Positions 1-8,588 of a DNA stretch of 64,000 nucleotides are shown here, piece by piece. This stretch comes from Chryseobacterium phocaeense (GTDB taxonomy: Bacteria; Bacteroidota; Bacteroidia; Flavobacteriales; Weeksellaceae). The DNA is taken from NCBI RefSeq assembly GCF_900169075.1, contig NZ_LT827015.1, forward strand, positions 1,550,001 to 1,614,000, read 5' to 3'. The notes beneath the pieces are model-generated. The model was not told the DNA's origin. It saw nothing but the letters and a program-made list of their open reading frames with translations, and searched no databases. The position numbers and the translations under genes are program-made. Numbering within the stretch: the stretch's first letter is position 1; each line of letters begins with the position of its first letter.

Positions 1-87
1 TGCATGCATCTATTGACTTCGATCACCAATATATTTTACTAAGAAAGATTGACAAAGATTGAATAACACCAAAAAATTACTACTATT

Positions 88-684
88 ATGGTTATCGATG
101 AAAACATTTTGCAATCAGCAGGGGCAGAGCTCAGGCAGTACAAACCCATGGATTATCTTTTCTGTGAGGGAGACAGCCCGAATTATTATTACCAGATTGT
201 GTCTGGTGAAGTAAAGTTGAACAATTACAATGAGGAAGGAAAGGAATTCATACATACAATCCTTTCTAATGGACAAAGCTGCGGAGAATCCGTACTTTTT
301 ATTGACAAACTTTATCCTGTAAATGCCGAAACGCTTACGGAATGTACTGTATTGAGATTGCAAAGATCTGCTTTTATGAATTTGCTTGACAGCTCTCCAA
401 GGTTATGTCTCGAGGTGAGCAGTTTTTTATCTCAGTTGCTTTATGATAAGATTGTGAAAATGCAGAATATTTCTTCTCAAAATCCGGCCATCCGCCTGAA
501 AGGTTTAATGGATTATCTTAAAAGTTCCCAGGAAGATGAAAGTCCTTTTTCCTTTACGATACCTTTGACCAGGCAACAGATGGCGGACCATACAGGGCTT
601 TGTGTAGAAACCGCTATAAGGACCATTAAGCATATGGAAAAGGATAATATTGTCCAGATTATAGATCGTAAAATTTTGTATTAA
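88..684 (+). CDS. Crp/Fnr family transcriptional regulator (paralog 1)
   Basis: 198 residues with the Crp/Fnr layout: an N-terminal cyclic-nucleotide-binding-like beta roll (about 15-120, with GEVKLNNYNEEGKEF and GESVLF) and a C-terminal winged helix (about 150-198, with LTRQQMADHTGL as the recognition region). No Fnr-type cysteine cluster is seen, so an oxygen-sensing Fe-S centre is unlikely; the ligand is unknown. The start is supported by alignment of MVIDENIL with the start regions of the paralogs at 894 and 29758. It is the first of two tandem same-strand paralogs separated by a structured 200-base gap. The family identity is clear; the target genes are not. Confidence 0.9.
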   Translation: MVIDENILQSAGAELRQYKPMDYLFCEGDSPNYYYQIVSGEVKLNNYNEEGKEFIHTILSNGQSCGESVLFIDKLYPVNAETLTECTVLRLQRSAFMNLLDSSPRLCLEVSSFLSQLLYDKIVKMQNISSQNPAIRLKGLMDYLKSSQEDESPFSFTIPLTRQQMADHTGLCVETAIRTIKHMEKDNIVQIIDRKILY

Positions 685-689
685 CCTGC

Positions 690-834
690 TTTCGGGTTGA
701 GAAAAATAAAATCAGGAAAAGGAAAAACAGCTTCATGCTTCAATTGGCCCGAAAAATGAATGACAAAGTATTGATGTTTTTTTTTACTTCAATACTTCAG
801 GCTTCCTTATTTGAAAAAATAGCTCAACCCGAAA
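690..834. repeat. Long-range 12-bp inverted repeat between two crp paralogs
   Basis: TTTCGGGTTGAG at 690-701 is perfectly complementary to CTCAACCCGAAA at 823-834. Between them lies a smaller hairpin with 9-bp arms (766-774 and 789-797) around a T-rich loop. It could be a structured leader, a terminator region or a small mobile palindromic relic; no coding potential is seen. Confidence 0.5.
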
Positions 835-893
835 TCAAATTATCATAAAAACATTAGATACTGAATTTGCTTTTTTAAATTAAACACAACATA

Positions 894-1508
894 ATGAAAA
901 CAATAAGCTGCATGAATATTGACGAAGATCTGCTTTATTCGTCGGGAGGAGAAAGCAAGCACTATAAGAAGGGTGAACTGATATACAGAGAAGGAGATCA
1001 TGCACTTTATTATTTTCAAGTCAGGACAGGGAAAGTAAAACTTAATAATTATGATAGTGAAGGAAAAGAGTTTATACAGAACATTTTTGGAGGAAAACAA
1101 AGCTTTGGTGACTCTTTGCTTTTTTTGGATAAATTTTATCCTACCAATGCAGTCTGCCTTATCCCATCGGAAATCATAAGGGTATCAAAAGATAAATTTT
1201 TAAAATTGATAAAGACCTATCCGGATCTTTCTCTCGAAATGAATGCCTGCCTTTCTCAAAGACTTTATTTTAAATCTATAATGTTGCAGAATATGGCCTC
1301 TCTGAATCCCGTGGCAAGGATCACCGGACTCCTGGATTACCTTAAAAGCTACTATGATGACAGCTGCGGAAACTGTTTTGAGGTAGAGCTCACAAGACAA
1401 CAGATGGCCAACCTGGTAGGACTCCGGGTAGAAACGGTAATCAGGGTTTTGAAAAAGATGGAAAAAGCTGGAAGTGTTACTTTTAAAAACAGAAGAATTG
1501 TGTATTAG
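894..1508 (+). CDS. Crp/Fnr family transcriptional regulator (paralog 2)
   Basis: 204 residues, colinear with the regulator at 88-684: beta-roll sensor domain (GKVKLNNYDSEGKEF) and a C-terminal winged helix (LTRQQMANLVGLRVETVIRVLKK is close to the paralog at 29165). Two starts are possible. The ATG at 894 has an A-rich upstream context typical of Bacteroidota initiation, while the in-frame ATG at 912 aligns better with the other paralogs (MNIDEDLL against MVIDENIL). Both paralogs end in a basic residue-I-x-Y tail. Same-strand tandem arrangement with paralog 1 suggests local duplication. Effector and targets are unknown. Confidence 0.88.
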   Translation: MKTISCMNIDEDLLYSSGGESKHYKKGELIYREGDHALYYFQVRTGKVKLNNYDSEGKEFIQNIFGGKQSFGDSLLFLDKFYPTNAVCLIPSEIIRVSKDKFLKLIKTYPDLSLEMNACLSQRLYFKSIMLQNMASLNPVARITGLLDYLKSYYDDSCGNCFEVELTRQQMANLVGLRVETVIRVLKKMEKAGSVTFKNRRIVY

Positions 1509-1824
1509 ACAGTTTTCAATATGATTAAGGTCATAAAAAAGTGAATTATTTCAGTGTATATTTGGTATATCGGTTCACTACAATTCCTAAGACCTGAATA
1601 AAGGCAGTATAAAGCTTCCGGCTTTTAAGATTAAATTTCATAGCTCCGTTCCAGCTTCTAATATCCAATAACAAGGATATCATACATCATTCTACCCTCA
1701 AAACAGGATAATCTGATTGTATAAGCAAGAGGTTCGGAAATTGGGTGAAACCGGAAATCAGCCCTGAAAATGTGCTTCACAGCTTATTTTACGGGATTTA
1801 CAAAAACCATCATCACTCGAATAT
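1509..1824. other. Gene-free gap upstream of the stress island
   Basis: 316 bases with no convincing ORF. TATATTTG at 1557-1564 matches the Bacteroidota -7 box (TAnnTTTG), but I see no good TTTG -33 box at the right distance. The stretch around 1612-1670 contains GCTTCC/TTCCAGC-like words resembling the degenerate short-period arrays found elsewhere in the window. Confidence 0.4.
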
Positions 1825-2127
1825 ATGGATTGCCACAAAATACTAAAAAACCTGAAGCATAAAGACTTCATAAAAGTTTCCAATAAAGGGGAATGGTTTG
1901 AAGACGGCGCAGCGGTCTACGCCAAAGAGATCAAGGATAATGTATTTCTTTTGTTTGTGATTTTAAAAGACATAGAAATTGAAAATATTAAGGCCGTAAT
2001 TGCTCATTTCGACTGCTTCGGCAGTATAGGACTGAAAGAGCCGGAACAGATCATGTTCTATCTTTCAATCAAGAATAAAGATGATCTCCATTATTTTGAG
2101 AGATTCCTGAAAATTTCTGATAACTAA
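1825..2127 (+). CDS. Hypothetical protein, 100 aa
   Basis: A short soluble-looking protein with no signal peptide or membrane segment; I do not recognise the family. The central part (VFLLFVILKDIEIENIKAVIAHF) is a plausible beta-strand/helix core, and the C-terminal half is charged. It lies 14 bases upstream of another small unknown gene and leads the same-strand run that includes the catalase, so it is probably co-expressed with the stress island. The codon pattern resembles that of its neighbours, which supports a real gene. No function can be assigned. Confidence 0.6.
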   Translation: MDCHKILKNLKHKDFIKVSNKGEWFEDGAAVYAKEIKDNVFLLFVILKDIEIENIKAVIAHFDCFGSIGLKEPEQIMFYLSIKNKDDLHYFERFLKISDN

Positions 2128-2141
2128 TAACCGTAAAGAAT

Positions 2142-2528
2142 ATGATATTTGAAAATGACACTTTGAGACATTCCGCACTGAATGATAAAAACAATATGAT
2201 AGAGAACGAATCTTTATTTCCAAGTGCTATCAATTCTTACGGAGTGACTGCTTTTCTGATCAAATCACTGGAAAAGATAAAAAACAATACCGCATGCGAT
2301 ATTCTGAAAAACGTAATTGATACTTACATTAATGAATATATTCTGCACATCCGCCAGTACCACACAGAAAGTACACTGCCTGCAGCAGGGATGGATGCCG
2401 AAATAAAAATTGAAAGTTCGTCTTTCACTTTATATGCCAAAACAGCCTATTATAAGGTATTAAAAGAAGAAGAATATCTTAATAAGCTCTTAAGCACCTT
2501 AGAGCAGGAACGAAATACTACCGGATAA
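2142..2528 (+). CDS. Hypothetical protein, 128 aa
   Basis: A mostly helical soluble protein with no recognised motif. Residues about 30-70 (GVTAFLIKSLEKIKNNTACDILKNVIDTYINEY) and 95-125 look like amphipathic helices, so a small helical bundle is possible. A ferritin or Dps identity was considered, but no ExxH metal motif is present. It lies 14 bases after the previous gene and 59 bases before the catalase on the same strand, so it probably belongs to the same stress-linked unit. Function unknown. Confidence 0.6.
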   Translation: MIFENDTLRHSALNDKNNMIENESLFPSAINSYGVTAFLIKSLEKIKNNTACDILKNVIDTYINEYILHIRQYHTESTLPAAGMDAEIKIESSSFTLYAKTAYYKVLKEEEYLNKLLSTLEQERNTTG

Positions 2529-2587
2529 TTTCATAAAGATCTGTTTGACTTTTTTATCCTTCGCACCACACCAAAAAATAAATTGAT

Positions 2588-4720
2588 ATGAAAAATAAGA
2601 AACAAAATAAAAAGTTAGACCAGCTGGACACCCACAGTATTTCCAATGAAAATGAAAAGCTGACAACCAATCAGGGGCTGAAGATCAATAATAACCAGGA
2701 CTCCCTCAAAACAGGAGACCGGGGACCTACACTATTGGAAGACTTCATTCTACGGGAGAAAATCACTCATTTCGACCATGAAAGAATTCCGGAAAGGGTA
2801 GTTCATGCAAGAGGTTCAGGTGCCCATGGTGTTTTTAAACTCTCTACAAGCCTTGCTGAATACACCAAAGCAAAATTTTTAACGGAACCGGGAAAAGAAA
2901 CTCCTGTTTTTGTGCGATTTTCTACAGTAGCCGGAAGCCGGGGAAGCACAGACCTTGCCAGGGATGTCAGGGGATTTGCCGTTAAATTCTATACAGAAGA
3001 AGGAAATTATGACCTTGTGGCGAATAATATGCCTGTATTCTTTATTCAGGATGCCATCAAATTTCCTGATCTTATTCATGCCGTAAAACCCGAACCGGAT
3101 CATGAAATGCCCCAGGCTGCATCAGCTCATGACACATTCTGGGATTTTATTTCACTGATGCCTGAAAGCATGCACATGATCATGTGGCTGATGAGTGACC
3201 GGGCTATTCCAAGAAGCCTCAGGATGATGGAAGGTTTCGGCGTGCATTCCTTTAAATTCATCAATGAGGAAGGAAGGGTACACTTTGTTAAATTCCATTT
3301 TAAACCAAAACTCGGTGTACATTCCGTTGCCTGGGACGAAGCTCAGAAAATTTCAGGGGTAGATCCTGATTTCCACAGAAGAGATCTTTGGGAAGCCATT
3401 GAAAATGGGGCTTTTCCTGAATGGGATTTCGGTGTGCAGTTGATCCCTGAAGAAGATGAACATAAGTTTGATTTTGACCTTCTGGACCCTACAAAAATTG
3501 TCCCTGAAGAGGAAGTTCCCGTACAGATCATAGGAACATTAACTTTAAATAGAAATCCGGATAATTTCTTTGCAGAAACCGAGCAGATTGCTTTTCACCC
3601 CGGACATATTATTCCGGGCATTGATTTCACCAACGATCCGCTCTTGCAGGGAAGATTATTTTCATATACCGATACCCAGCTTTCAAGACTGGGATCTCCC
3701 AACTTCCATGAAATCCCGATCAACAGATCGGTCAATTCCGTTCATAACAACCAGCGTGACGGTCATATGAGACAGCAGATCGTAAAAGGAAAAACAAGCT
3801 ATGAACCGAACTCTCTGGGCGGAGGATGTCCTTTCCAGGCGATGATGTCAGAAGGTGGATTTGCTTCCCATCAGGAAAGGGTTTCCGGCGAGAAGATCAG
3901 AAAGAGAAGTCAGAGCTTTGTAGATCATTATTCACAGGCTAAGCTGTTTTATAACAGTCAGTCACTTCCTGAGCAGATCCACCTTCAGAATGCTTTAATA
4001 TTTGAACTTTCGAAAGTTACTGTCCCGGAAATAAGGGAAAGACTGGTTGGGCAGCTCGTCTTCGTAGATAAAGATCTGGCCGCAAAAGTAGCCACAAAAA
4101 TAGGTGTTCAGGTTAAAAAGCTTAAGCATCCCAATCAGAGCCTGCCTGCGGACAGCAATATCGAAGAACTTCAAAGTGAGGAAAGAGAGCCCAATACAAA
4201 AACTTCCGCGGCACTGAGTATGAAAAATACGGTTAAAGATAACATTAAAAGCCGGAAAATAGGGTTTATCATAGCCAATGGGGCCGATGGAAAAGCGATT
4301 AGCGGTTTAGCAACAAAACTTGAAACGGAGGGCGCAACAGTAGAACTCATTGCACCAAGCCTGGCTGCTGTAAAGACAGGTGACGGATCTTCCCTTATCC
4401 CCAAACACTCACTTACCAGTACCGCCAGTGTGTGTTTTGATGCTTTATACATCTGCGCAGGTGAAAAATCTGCCAAAGTGCTGATGTCTGAAGAAAATAA
4501 ACACCGTGTTCTGAACTTTGTCAATGAAACTTATAAACACTGTAAAGCCCTATATTTTGGAGAAGGCACTGAAACAGTCTACAACAGCAGCAATGTCAGT
4601 ATGAAAAAACATGAGGACCCGGCTGTCATCAACTGGGAAAATATCAAGCCTGAAAATGCATTTATAAAAGTTGTTGCCGGCCATAGGGTTTGGGAACTGG
4701 AACAGGAACGTAACACCTGA
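2588..4720 (+). CDS. katE: Large-subunit monofunctional catalase, HPII type
   Basis: Decomposes hydrogen peroxide to water and oxygen with a b/d-type haem. At 710 residues it belongs to the large-subunit clade. Visible catalytic elements are His73 in [11 protein letters not shown], Asn146 in [12 protein letters not shown], and the haem-ligating Tyr360 in RLFSYTDTQ. Residues about 560-705 form the extra flavodoxin/DJ-1-like C-terminal domain typical of E. coli KatE ([17 protein letters not shown] opens it). No signal peptide is seen, so it is cytoplasmic. The charged N-terminal 45 residues are the usual extension of this clade. It sits at the centre of a same-strand stress island with CinA-like, SDR and Rieske-oxidoreductase genes. 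Confidence 0.96.
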   Translation: MKNKKQNKKLDQLDTHSISNENEKLTTNQGLKINNNQDSLKTGDRGPTLLEDFILREKITHFDHERIPERVVHARGSGAHGVFKLSTSLAEYTKAKFLTEPGKETPVFVRFSTVAGSRGSTDLARDVRGFAVKFYTEEGNYDLVANNMPVFFIQDAIKFPDLIHAVKPEPDHEMPQAASAHDTFWDFISLMPESMHMIMWLMSDRAIPRSLRMMEGFGVHSFKFINEEGRVHFVKFHFKPKLGVHSVAWDEAQKISGVDPDFHRRDLWEAIENGAFPEWDFGVQLIPEEDEHKFDFDLLDPTKIVPEEEVPVQIIGTLTLNRNPDNFFAETEQIAFHPGHIIPGIDFTNDPLLQGRLFSYTDTQLSRLGSPNFHEIPINRSVNSVHNNQRDGHMRQQIVKGKTSYEPNSLGGGCPFQAMMSEGGFASHQERVSGEKIRKRSQSFVDHYSQAKLFYNSQSLPEQIHLQNALIFELSKVTVPEIRERLVGQLVFVDKDLAAKVATKIGVQVKKLKHPNQSLPADSNIEELQSEEREPNTKTSAALSMKNTVKDNIKSRKIGFIIANGADGKAISGLATKLETEGATVELIAPSLAAVKTGDGSSLIPKHSLTSTASVCFDALYICAGEKSAKVLMSEENKHRVLNFVNETYKHCKALYFGEGTETVYNSSNVSMKKHEDPAVINWENIKPENAFIKVVAGHRVWELEQERNT

Positions 4721-4763
4721 TCATAAAAAAGACACCTTCACATCACACTAAATATTTAAAACT

Positions 4764-4820
4764 ATGGCGGATCTGTTAAGAGGGCCTTGGGTTCCTGAAT
4801 ATTTCAGGTCCGCCATATAA
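4764..4820 (+). other. Nested hairpin coinciding with an 18-codon micro-ORF
   Basis: TATGGCGGA at 4763-4771 pairs with TCCGCCATA at 4809-4817, and a second hairpin (CCTGAA 4794-4799, TTCAGG 4803-4808) sits inside. The structure coincides almost exactly with an ATG-to-TAA frame of 18 codons. It could be the catalase terminator region (no strong T-run follows), a leader peptide element for the next gene, or chance coincidence of frame and hairpin. Confidence 0.35.
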
Positions 4821-4863
4821 CGCAGAAATTTTTATATAACCAATCACTCAAAAATATCATATT

Positions 4864-5364
4864 ATGGACTTTCAAAAGAACCTTCTCGAATATATAAGTC
4901 AGTCGCTGATGACTGCAGGTGAAACCATCTCTATAGCTGAAAGTGTAACCTCAGGATGCCTGCAACTGGCTTTTTCACAGATGCCGAATGCCTCCCTGTT
5001 TTATCACGGAGGTATCACCGCCTATACCTTACCCCAAAAAATAAAATTATTGAATGTAGACCGGCAGGAAGCTGAAGAATGCGACTGTGTATCCGAAAAT
5101 ATAGCAGAAACAATGGCCCTGAACGTAGCCAAAGTCTTTGATACGGATTGGTCTATTGCAACTACAGGCTACTGCACGCCGATCAGAAATTCGTCCTATA
5201 AAATCTTTGCCTTTTTTTCATTTTCTTATAAAGGTGAAATTATCCTGACCAAAAAACTTGAACTTCATCCCAAAACACAGGCCTTAAATGCGCAGTTGTA
5301 CTATACGGAATTTATTCTGGGATGCTTTAAAAGTGAAATGAATCAGCTTTTGATCTTAAAGTAA
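4864..5364 (+). CDS. CinA C-terminal domain protein (PncC-like nicotinamide-nucleotide amidase family)
   Basis: 166 residues covering only the CinA C-terminal domain. PncC-type members deamidate nicotinamide mononucleotide in pyridine-nucleotide recycling. Family features seen are ISIAESVTSGCLQLAFSQMP near residue 20, FYHGGITAYTLPQKIKLLNV near 45, the VSENIAETMA stretch near 80 and TGYCTP near 105. In the active family the signature is usually AESCTGG; here it reads AESVTSG, so activity may differ. It is followed after 5 bases by an SDR gene. Small CinA proteins next to KatE catalases are common in stress islands. The family is secure, the enzymatic activity is not. Confidence 0.85.
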   Translation: MDFQKNLLEYISQSLMTAGETISIAESVTSGCLQLAFSQMPNASLFYHGGITAYTLPQKIKLLNVDRQEAEECDCVSENIAETMALNVAKVFDTDWSIATTGYCTPIRNSSYKIFAFFSFSYKGEIILTKKLELHPKTQALNAQLYYTEFILGCFKSEMNQLLILK

Positions 5365-5369
5365 ATAAA

Positions 5370-6116
5370 ATGGAGATATTATCAGGCAAATCACTTCTTA
5401 TAACCGGAGCGGATAGCGGGATAGGTAAAGCAACAGCATTGCTTTTTGCAAGGGAAGGTGCTGATATAGCTATTATCTTTCATTCTGATGTTGAGGATGC
5501 TCAGAAAACCAAAAATGAAATTGAAAACCTGGGAAGAAAATGTATTATTTTCAAAGGGGATATCAATGATTACGGTTTTTGTGAGGAGACTGTGGAAAAA
5601 GTTACGGAAGAATTCGGCGGAATAGACATTCTTATCAATAATGCAGGAGTACAGTTTCCGGCGGAAAAAATTGAAGACCTGGAAGAGGAGAATATCCGCA
5701 AAACCTTTGATTCCAATATTATCGGCATGATCCTGCTGACAAAGGTTGTATTTCCTTATCTCAAAGAAGGAAGCAGCGTAATCAACACTACTTCGGCCAC
5801 TGCTTACCAGGGGCATCCTGAGCTGCTGGACTATTCTGCAACCAAAGGTGCTATTGTATCATTCACAAGATCACTCGCCCTTCAGGCTAAACCCAAAGGA
5901 ATACGGATCAATGCCGTTGCGCCGGGTCCTGTTGCGACTCCGCTTACCGAAGCAACATTTGGGGAAGAAAAAGAAGATCCGAATAAACCGCCTTTTGAAA
6001 GGAATGCAACCCCTGAAGAAATAGCGTCAACTTTTCTCTTTCTGGCCGGAAACGGGGCAGCACAGATTACCGGACAGGTCCTTCACCCGAACGGAGGCCT
6101 GATTGTTAATGGATAA
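5370..6116 (+). CDS. SDR family NAD(P)-dependent oxidoreductase
   Basis: A 248-residue classical short-chain dehydrogenase/reductase. The cofactor motif TGADSGIG is at residues 12-19, NNAG follows near 90, and the catalytic pair appears as YSATK near 152. The C-terminal APGPVATPLTEATFG and GQVLHPNGG ending resemble the glucose-dehydrogenase-like or YhdF-like general-stress SDRs of soil bacteria. The substrate cannot be told from sequence. It starts 5 bases after the cinA-like stop, implying co-transcription with the catalase island. Confidence 0.92.
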   Translation: MEILSGKSLLITGADSGIGKATALLFAREGADIAIIFHSDVEDAQKTKNEIENLGRKCIIFKGDINDYGFCEETVEKVTEEFGGIDILINNAGVQFPAEKIEDLEEENIRKTFDSNIIGMILLTKVVFPYLKEGSSVINTTSATAYQGHPELLDYSATKGAIVSFTRSLALQAKPKGIRINAVAPGPVATPLTEATFGEEKEDPNKPPFERNATPEEIASTFLFLAGNGAAQITGQVLHPNGGLIVNG

Positions 6117-6142
6117 ATCAAACCACTAAAACTATAGAAATT

Positions 6143-6313
6143 ATGAAAGCCACAGCATTGATTTTAGGAATTATAGGTGCATTTACTTTTACATCATGCA
6201 AATGTGATATTGAAGAAGACGAGCCGAAAAACAAATACAAAAACGCAGCACAAAGTAAAAGCAGGGGAACCGGACAGCCTGGTTCAGAAAGTGATACGCT
6301 TCAGATCAGATAA
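6143..6313 (+). CDS. Small lipoprotein, 56 aa
   Basis: An ATG-to-TAA frame of 56 residues that begins MKATALILGI, followed by a short hydrophobic stretch and a lipobox-like FTSC with the modified cysteine at residue 19. The mature part is short, charged and polar (EEDEP, KNKYKN, SKSRG), with no recognised domain. It fits in the 220-base gap between the SDR and the FAD oxidoreductase on the same strand and uses similar codons. Small lipoproteins of this type are common in Flavobacteriia; function unknown. Confidence 0.65.
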   Translation: MKATALILGIIGAFTFTSCKCDIEEDEPKNKYKNAAQSKSRGTGQPGSESDTLQIR

Positions 6314-6336
6314 GTTTAATTCCAAATACCCAGATC

Positions 6337-7872
6337 ATGTACAGAGACGGAGCAAGAAAAAGTATATGGCAGGAAGAAATAAGGAAATTCCCATCCGGTA
6401 AAGATCCACAGGCCTTATTTGATGTAGCCGTTGTTGGTGGTGGCATTACGGGTGTTTCTACCGCGTTGAAACTGCAGCTGTCCGGTAAAAAATGTATTAT
6501 TCTGGAAGCCAATAATATTGCTTTTGGAGCGACGGGTGGAACTACGGCCCATCTTAATGATTTTTTCGATACTACATTCAACGAAGCCATCCGGGATTTC
6601 GGATCTGATGATGCGAGACTGTATGCCGGAGCAGGGCAAGAAGCCATCAGCATTATTGAAAATAATATCAGGGAGCTCGGAATTCACTGCGATTTCACCA
6701 GAAAATCGGCCTATCTGTTTGCACTTGATGAAGAGCAGGAAAAGACCCTGAAAGATATTGTAGAGGGTGCCTCAAAGGTTGGTCATGAAATGACGTACGT
6801 TAATGAAATTCCTTTTCCGGTTCCCTTTAAAGAAGCTGTGCATATTCCCAATCAGGGATATTTTCATCCGGTAAAATATGTGAATGGCCTCTGTGAAGCA
6901 TTTCTGGAAGCAGGTGGAGTAATCCTTGAAGACTGCCTGTGTGAAAGCCATCGGGAACAGGACCAGCAGGTTATTTTAAAAACATCAAAAGGCGAGATCC
7001 AGGCAGGATGGGCAGTCTATGCCACCCATATCCCGCCCGGCATTAATTTGCTGCATTTTACCAATGCTCCCTACCGCAGTTATGCTGTAGCTTTCACTTT
7101 AAAGAACAATCATTATCCCTGGGAGCTGGGCTATGATCTTTGTGAACCTTACCATTACTACAGGATTCAGGAAATCAACGGAGAAAATCTGCTGATTGCA
7201 GGAGGTGAAGATCATAAGACAGGACATGCAGAAGATACCGGTGAATGTTTTTCGAGGCTTGAAAACTACGTGAGAAAGTACTTCAATGTAGAAACTGCCG
7301 TTTACAGCTGGTCCAGCCAGTATTACGAACCTGCAGACGGACTTCCCTACATCGGAAAACTGCCCGGAAGCCGCGGAAGGATCTTTACCGCCACAGGATT
7401 CAGGGGGAACGGGATGATATTCGGGACCTTATCTTCACAGATTATCAGTGATCTGATTATCAACGGCAGCAGCAGGTACGAAAAACTGTTCAGCCCTTCC
7501 AGGATAAAGCCCATCGCAGGATTTAAAGAATTGGTCAAAGAGGGAGCAGATGTAGTCTTTGATCTGGTAAAGGATAAACTTTTCATGGAAAAAATAGATT
7601 CCATGACAGAAATTAAAGAAGGAGAAGCCAAAACAGTGAAGTATGAAGGCGAAGCCTATGCTGTGTATAAAGAAACCGGTGGCAGAATGCACGTTGTAAA
7701 AAGCACATGTCCTCATGCATTGTGTGAAGTCCGCTGGAACAGTGCAGAACTCAGCTGGGATTGTCCGTGCCACGGTTCAAGGTTTGGGGTCAACGGAAAA
7801 ATACTGACCGGCCCTACGGTGAAGAAACTTCAGCATGTCATCCAGACCTGGGATCCCAATCCCAACTCTTAA
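6337..7872 (+). CDS. FAD-dependent oxidoreductase (DAO family) with C-terminal Rieske [2Fe-2S] domain
   Basis: 511 residues in two domains. Residues about 28-385 form a DAO/GlpO-type FAD enzyme with dinucleotide motif GGGITG at 34-39 and the C-terminal ATGFRGNGM flavin-contact stretch. Residues about 425-508 form a Rieske domain with C458-x-H460 and C476-x-x-H479, the four cluster ligands. Such fusions probably pass electrons between a flavin amine/amino-acid oxidase-like site and a 2Fe-2S centre; the substrate is unknown. No signal peptide. It belongs to the stress island and is followed, after a 7-base-period repeat array, by a membrane-protein gene. Confidence 0.92.
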   Translation: MYRDGARKSIWQEEIRKFPSGKDPQALFDVAVVGGGITGVSTALKLQLSGKKCIILEANNIAFGATGGTTAHLNDFFDTTFNEAIRDFGSDDARLYAGAGQEAISIIENNIRELGIHCDFTRKSAYLFALDEEQEKTLKDIVEGASKVGHEMTYVNEIPFPVPFKEAVHIPNQGYFHPVKYVNGLCEAFLEAGGVILEDCLCESHREQDQQVILKTSKGEIQAGWAVYATHIPPGINLLHFTNAPYRSYAVAFTLKNNHYPWELGYDLCEPYHYYRIQEINGENLLIAGGEDHKTGHAEDTGECFSRLENYVRKYFNVETAVYSWSSQYYEPADGLPYIGKLPGSRGRIFTATGFRGNGMIFGTLSSQIISDLIINGSSRYEKLFSPSRIKPIAGFKELVKEGADVVFDLVKDKLFMEKIDSMTEIKEGEAKTVKYEGEAYAVYKETGGRMHVVKSTCPHALCEVRWNSAELSWDCPCHGSRFGVNGKILTGPTVKKLQHVIQTWDPNPNS

Positions 7873-7878
7873 AGCCTC

Positions 7879-7920
7879 AAACTTTAAACTTAAACATTGA
7901 ACTTCAAACTCTGAACTTTG
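7879..7920. repeat. Degenerate heptamer array
   Basis: Six consecutive 7-base units of the form AACTNNN (for example AACTTCA, AACTCTG, AACTTTG) between the Rieske oxidoreductase and the next gene. The period is strict although the units diverge. It reads like the reverse complement of the GTTCAAA array near 12800. Confidence 0.7.
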
Positions 7921-7931
7921 AATTAACACCC

Positions 7932-8588
7932 ATGTCTAAAAAAAGCTTTTTCTATCGTAACAGCCTGAGTATCGTCTTAATTCTGTTAATGCTTTCATGT
8001 CTTATCGGGCAGTTTTTTACAGGCTGGAAGACGGAAAATAAGGAACTGCAGGAAAATGGCGTTGCCTTATTGAGTCTTGGAGAATATATTCACAGCGGGC
8101 ATTTCATACAGGCGACTTTTGAGAACTGGGAAAGTGAATTTCTCCAGATGATGCTGTACATCGTGTTAACGGTTTCCCTGAGGCAGAAAGGTTCAAGCGA
8201 ATCTAAATCGCTGGAAGAAAAAGAAGACGTGGACAGGGATCCAAAACCACATCCGAAAGCCCCGTGGCCCGTAAGAAAAGGCGGAATCTGGCTTGCTGTT
8301 TATAAACATTCATTATCTCTTGCATTTGCGGTTTTGTTTCTGGCCAGCTTCGGAATGCATTTTTACGGAAGCCTGAAAGATTATAATGAGGAGCAATTGT
8401 CAAAAAATAAAGCTGCAGTAACCGCATTTCAGTACGCCTCTGACTCCAGGTTCTGGTTTGAATCTTTTCAAAACTGGCAGAGCGAATTTTTAGCGGTAGC
8501 TTCCATTGTAATCCTCTCAATATGGCTCCGTGAAAAAGGCTCCCCGGAATCCAAACCGGTGGATATGGCTCATGATGAAACGCCTTAA
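7932..8588 (+). CDS. DUF6766-like integral membrane protein
   Basis: The ATG at 7932 (MSKKSFFYRNSLS) is chosen because the longer frame starting at 7761 overlaps the Rieske gene and reads through the repeat array. The 218-residue product has four likely membrane segments arranged as an internal duplication: the first half (SLSIVLILLMLSC to MMLYIVLTVSLRQKGSSESKS) and the second half (HSLSLAFAVLFLASF to VASIVILSIWLREKGSPESKP) share the FxxWxSEF and LRxKGSxESK signatures. This matches my memory of DUF6766 proteins. No function is known. It is the last gene of the stress island and overlaps the convergent AraC gene by 4 bases. Confidence 0.78.
   Translation: MSKKSFFYRNSLSIVLILLMLSCLIGQFFTGWKTENKELQENGVALLSLGEYIHSGHFIQATFENWESEFLQMMLYIVLTVSLRQKGSSESKSLEEKEDVDRDPKPHPKAPWPVRKGGIWLAVYKHSLSLAFAVLFLASFGMHFYGSLKDYNEEQLSKNKAAVTAFQYASDSRFWFESFQNWQSEFLAVASIVILSIWLREKGSPESKPVDMAHDETP

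Noticed and set aside
2142..2528. Dps/ferritin identity for the protein before the catalase
   Set aside because: No ExxH or other metal-ligand pattern is present.
4740..4830. Possible tRNA in the hairpin region after katE
   Set aside because: The stems do not form an acceptor/T-arm arrangement and no GTTCRA T-loop is present.
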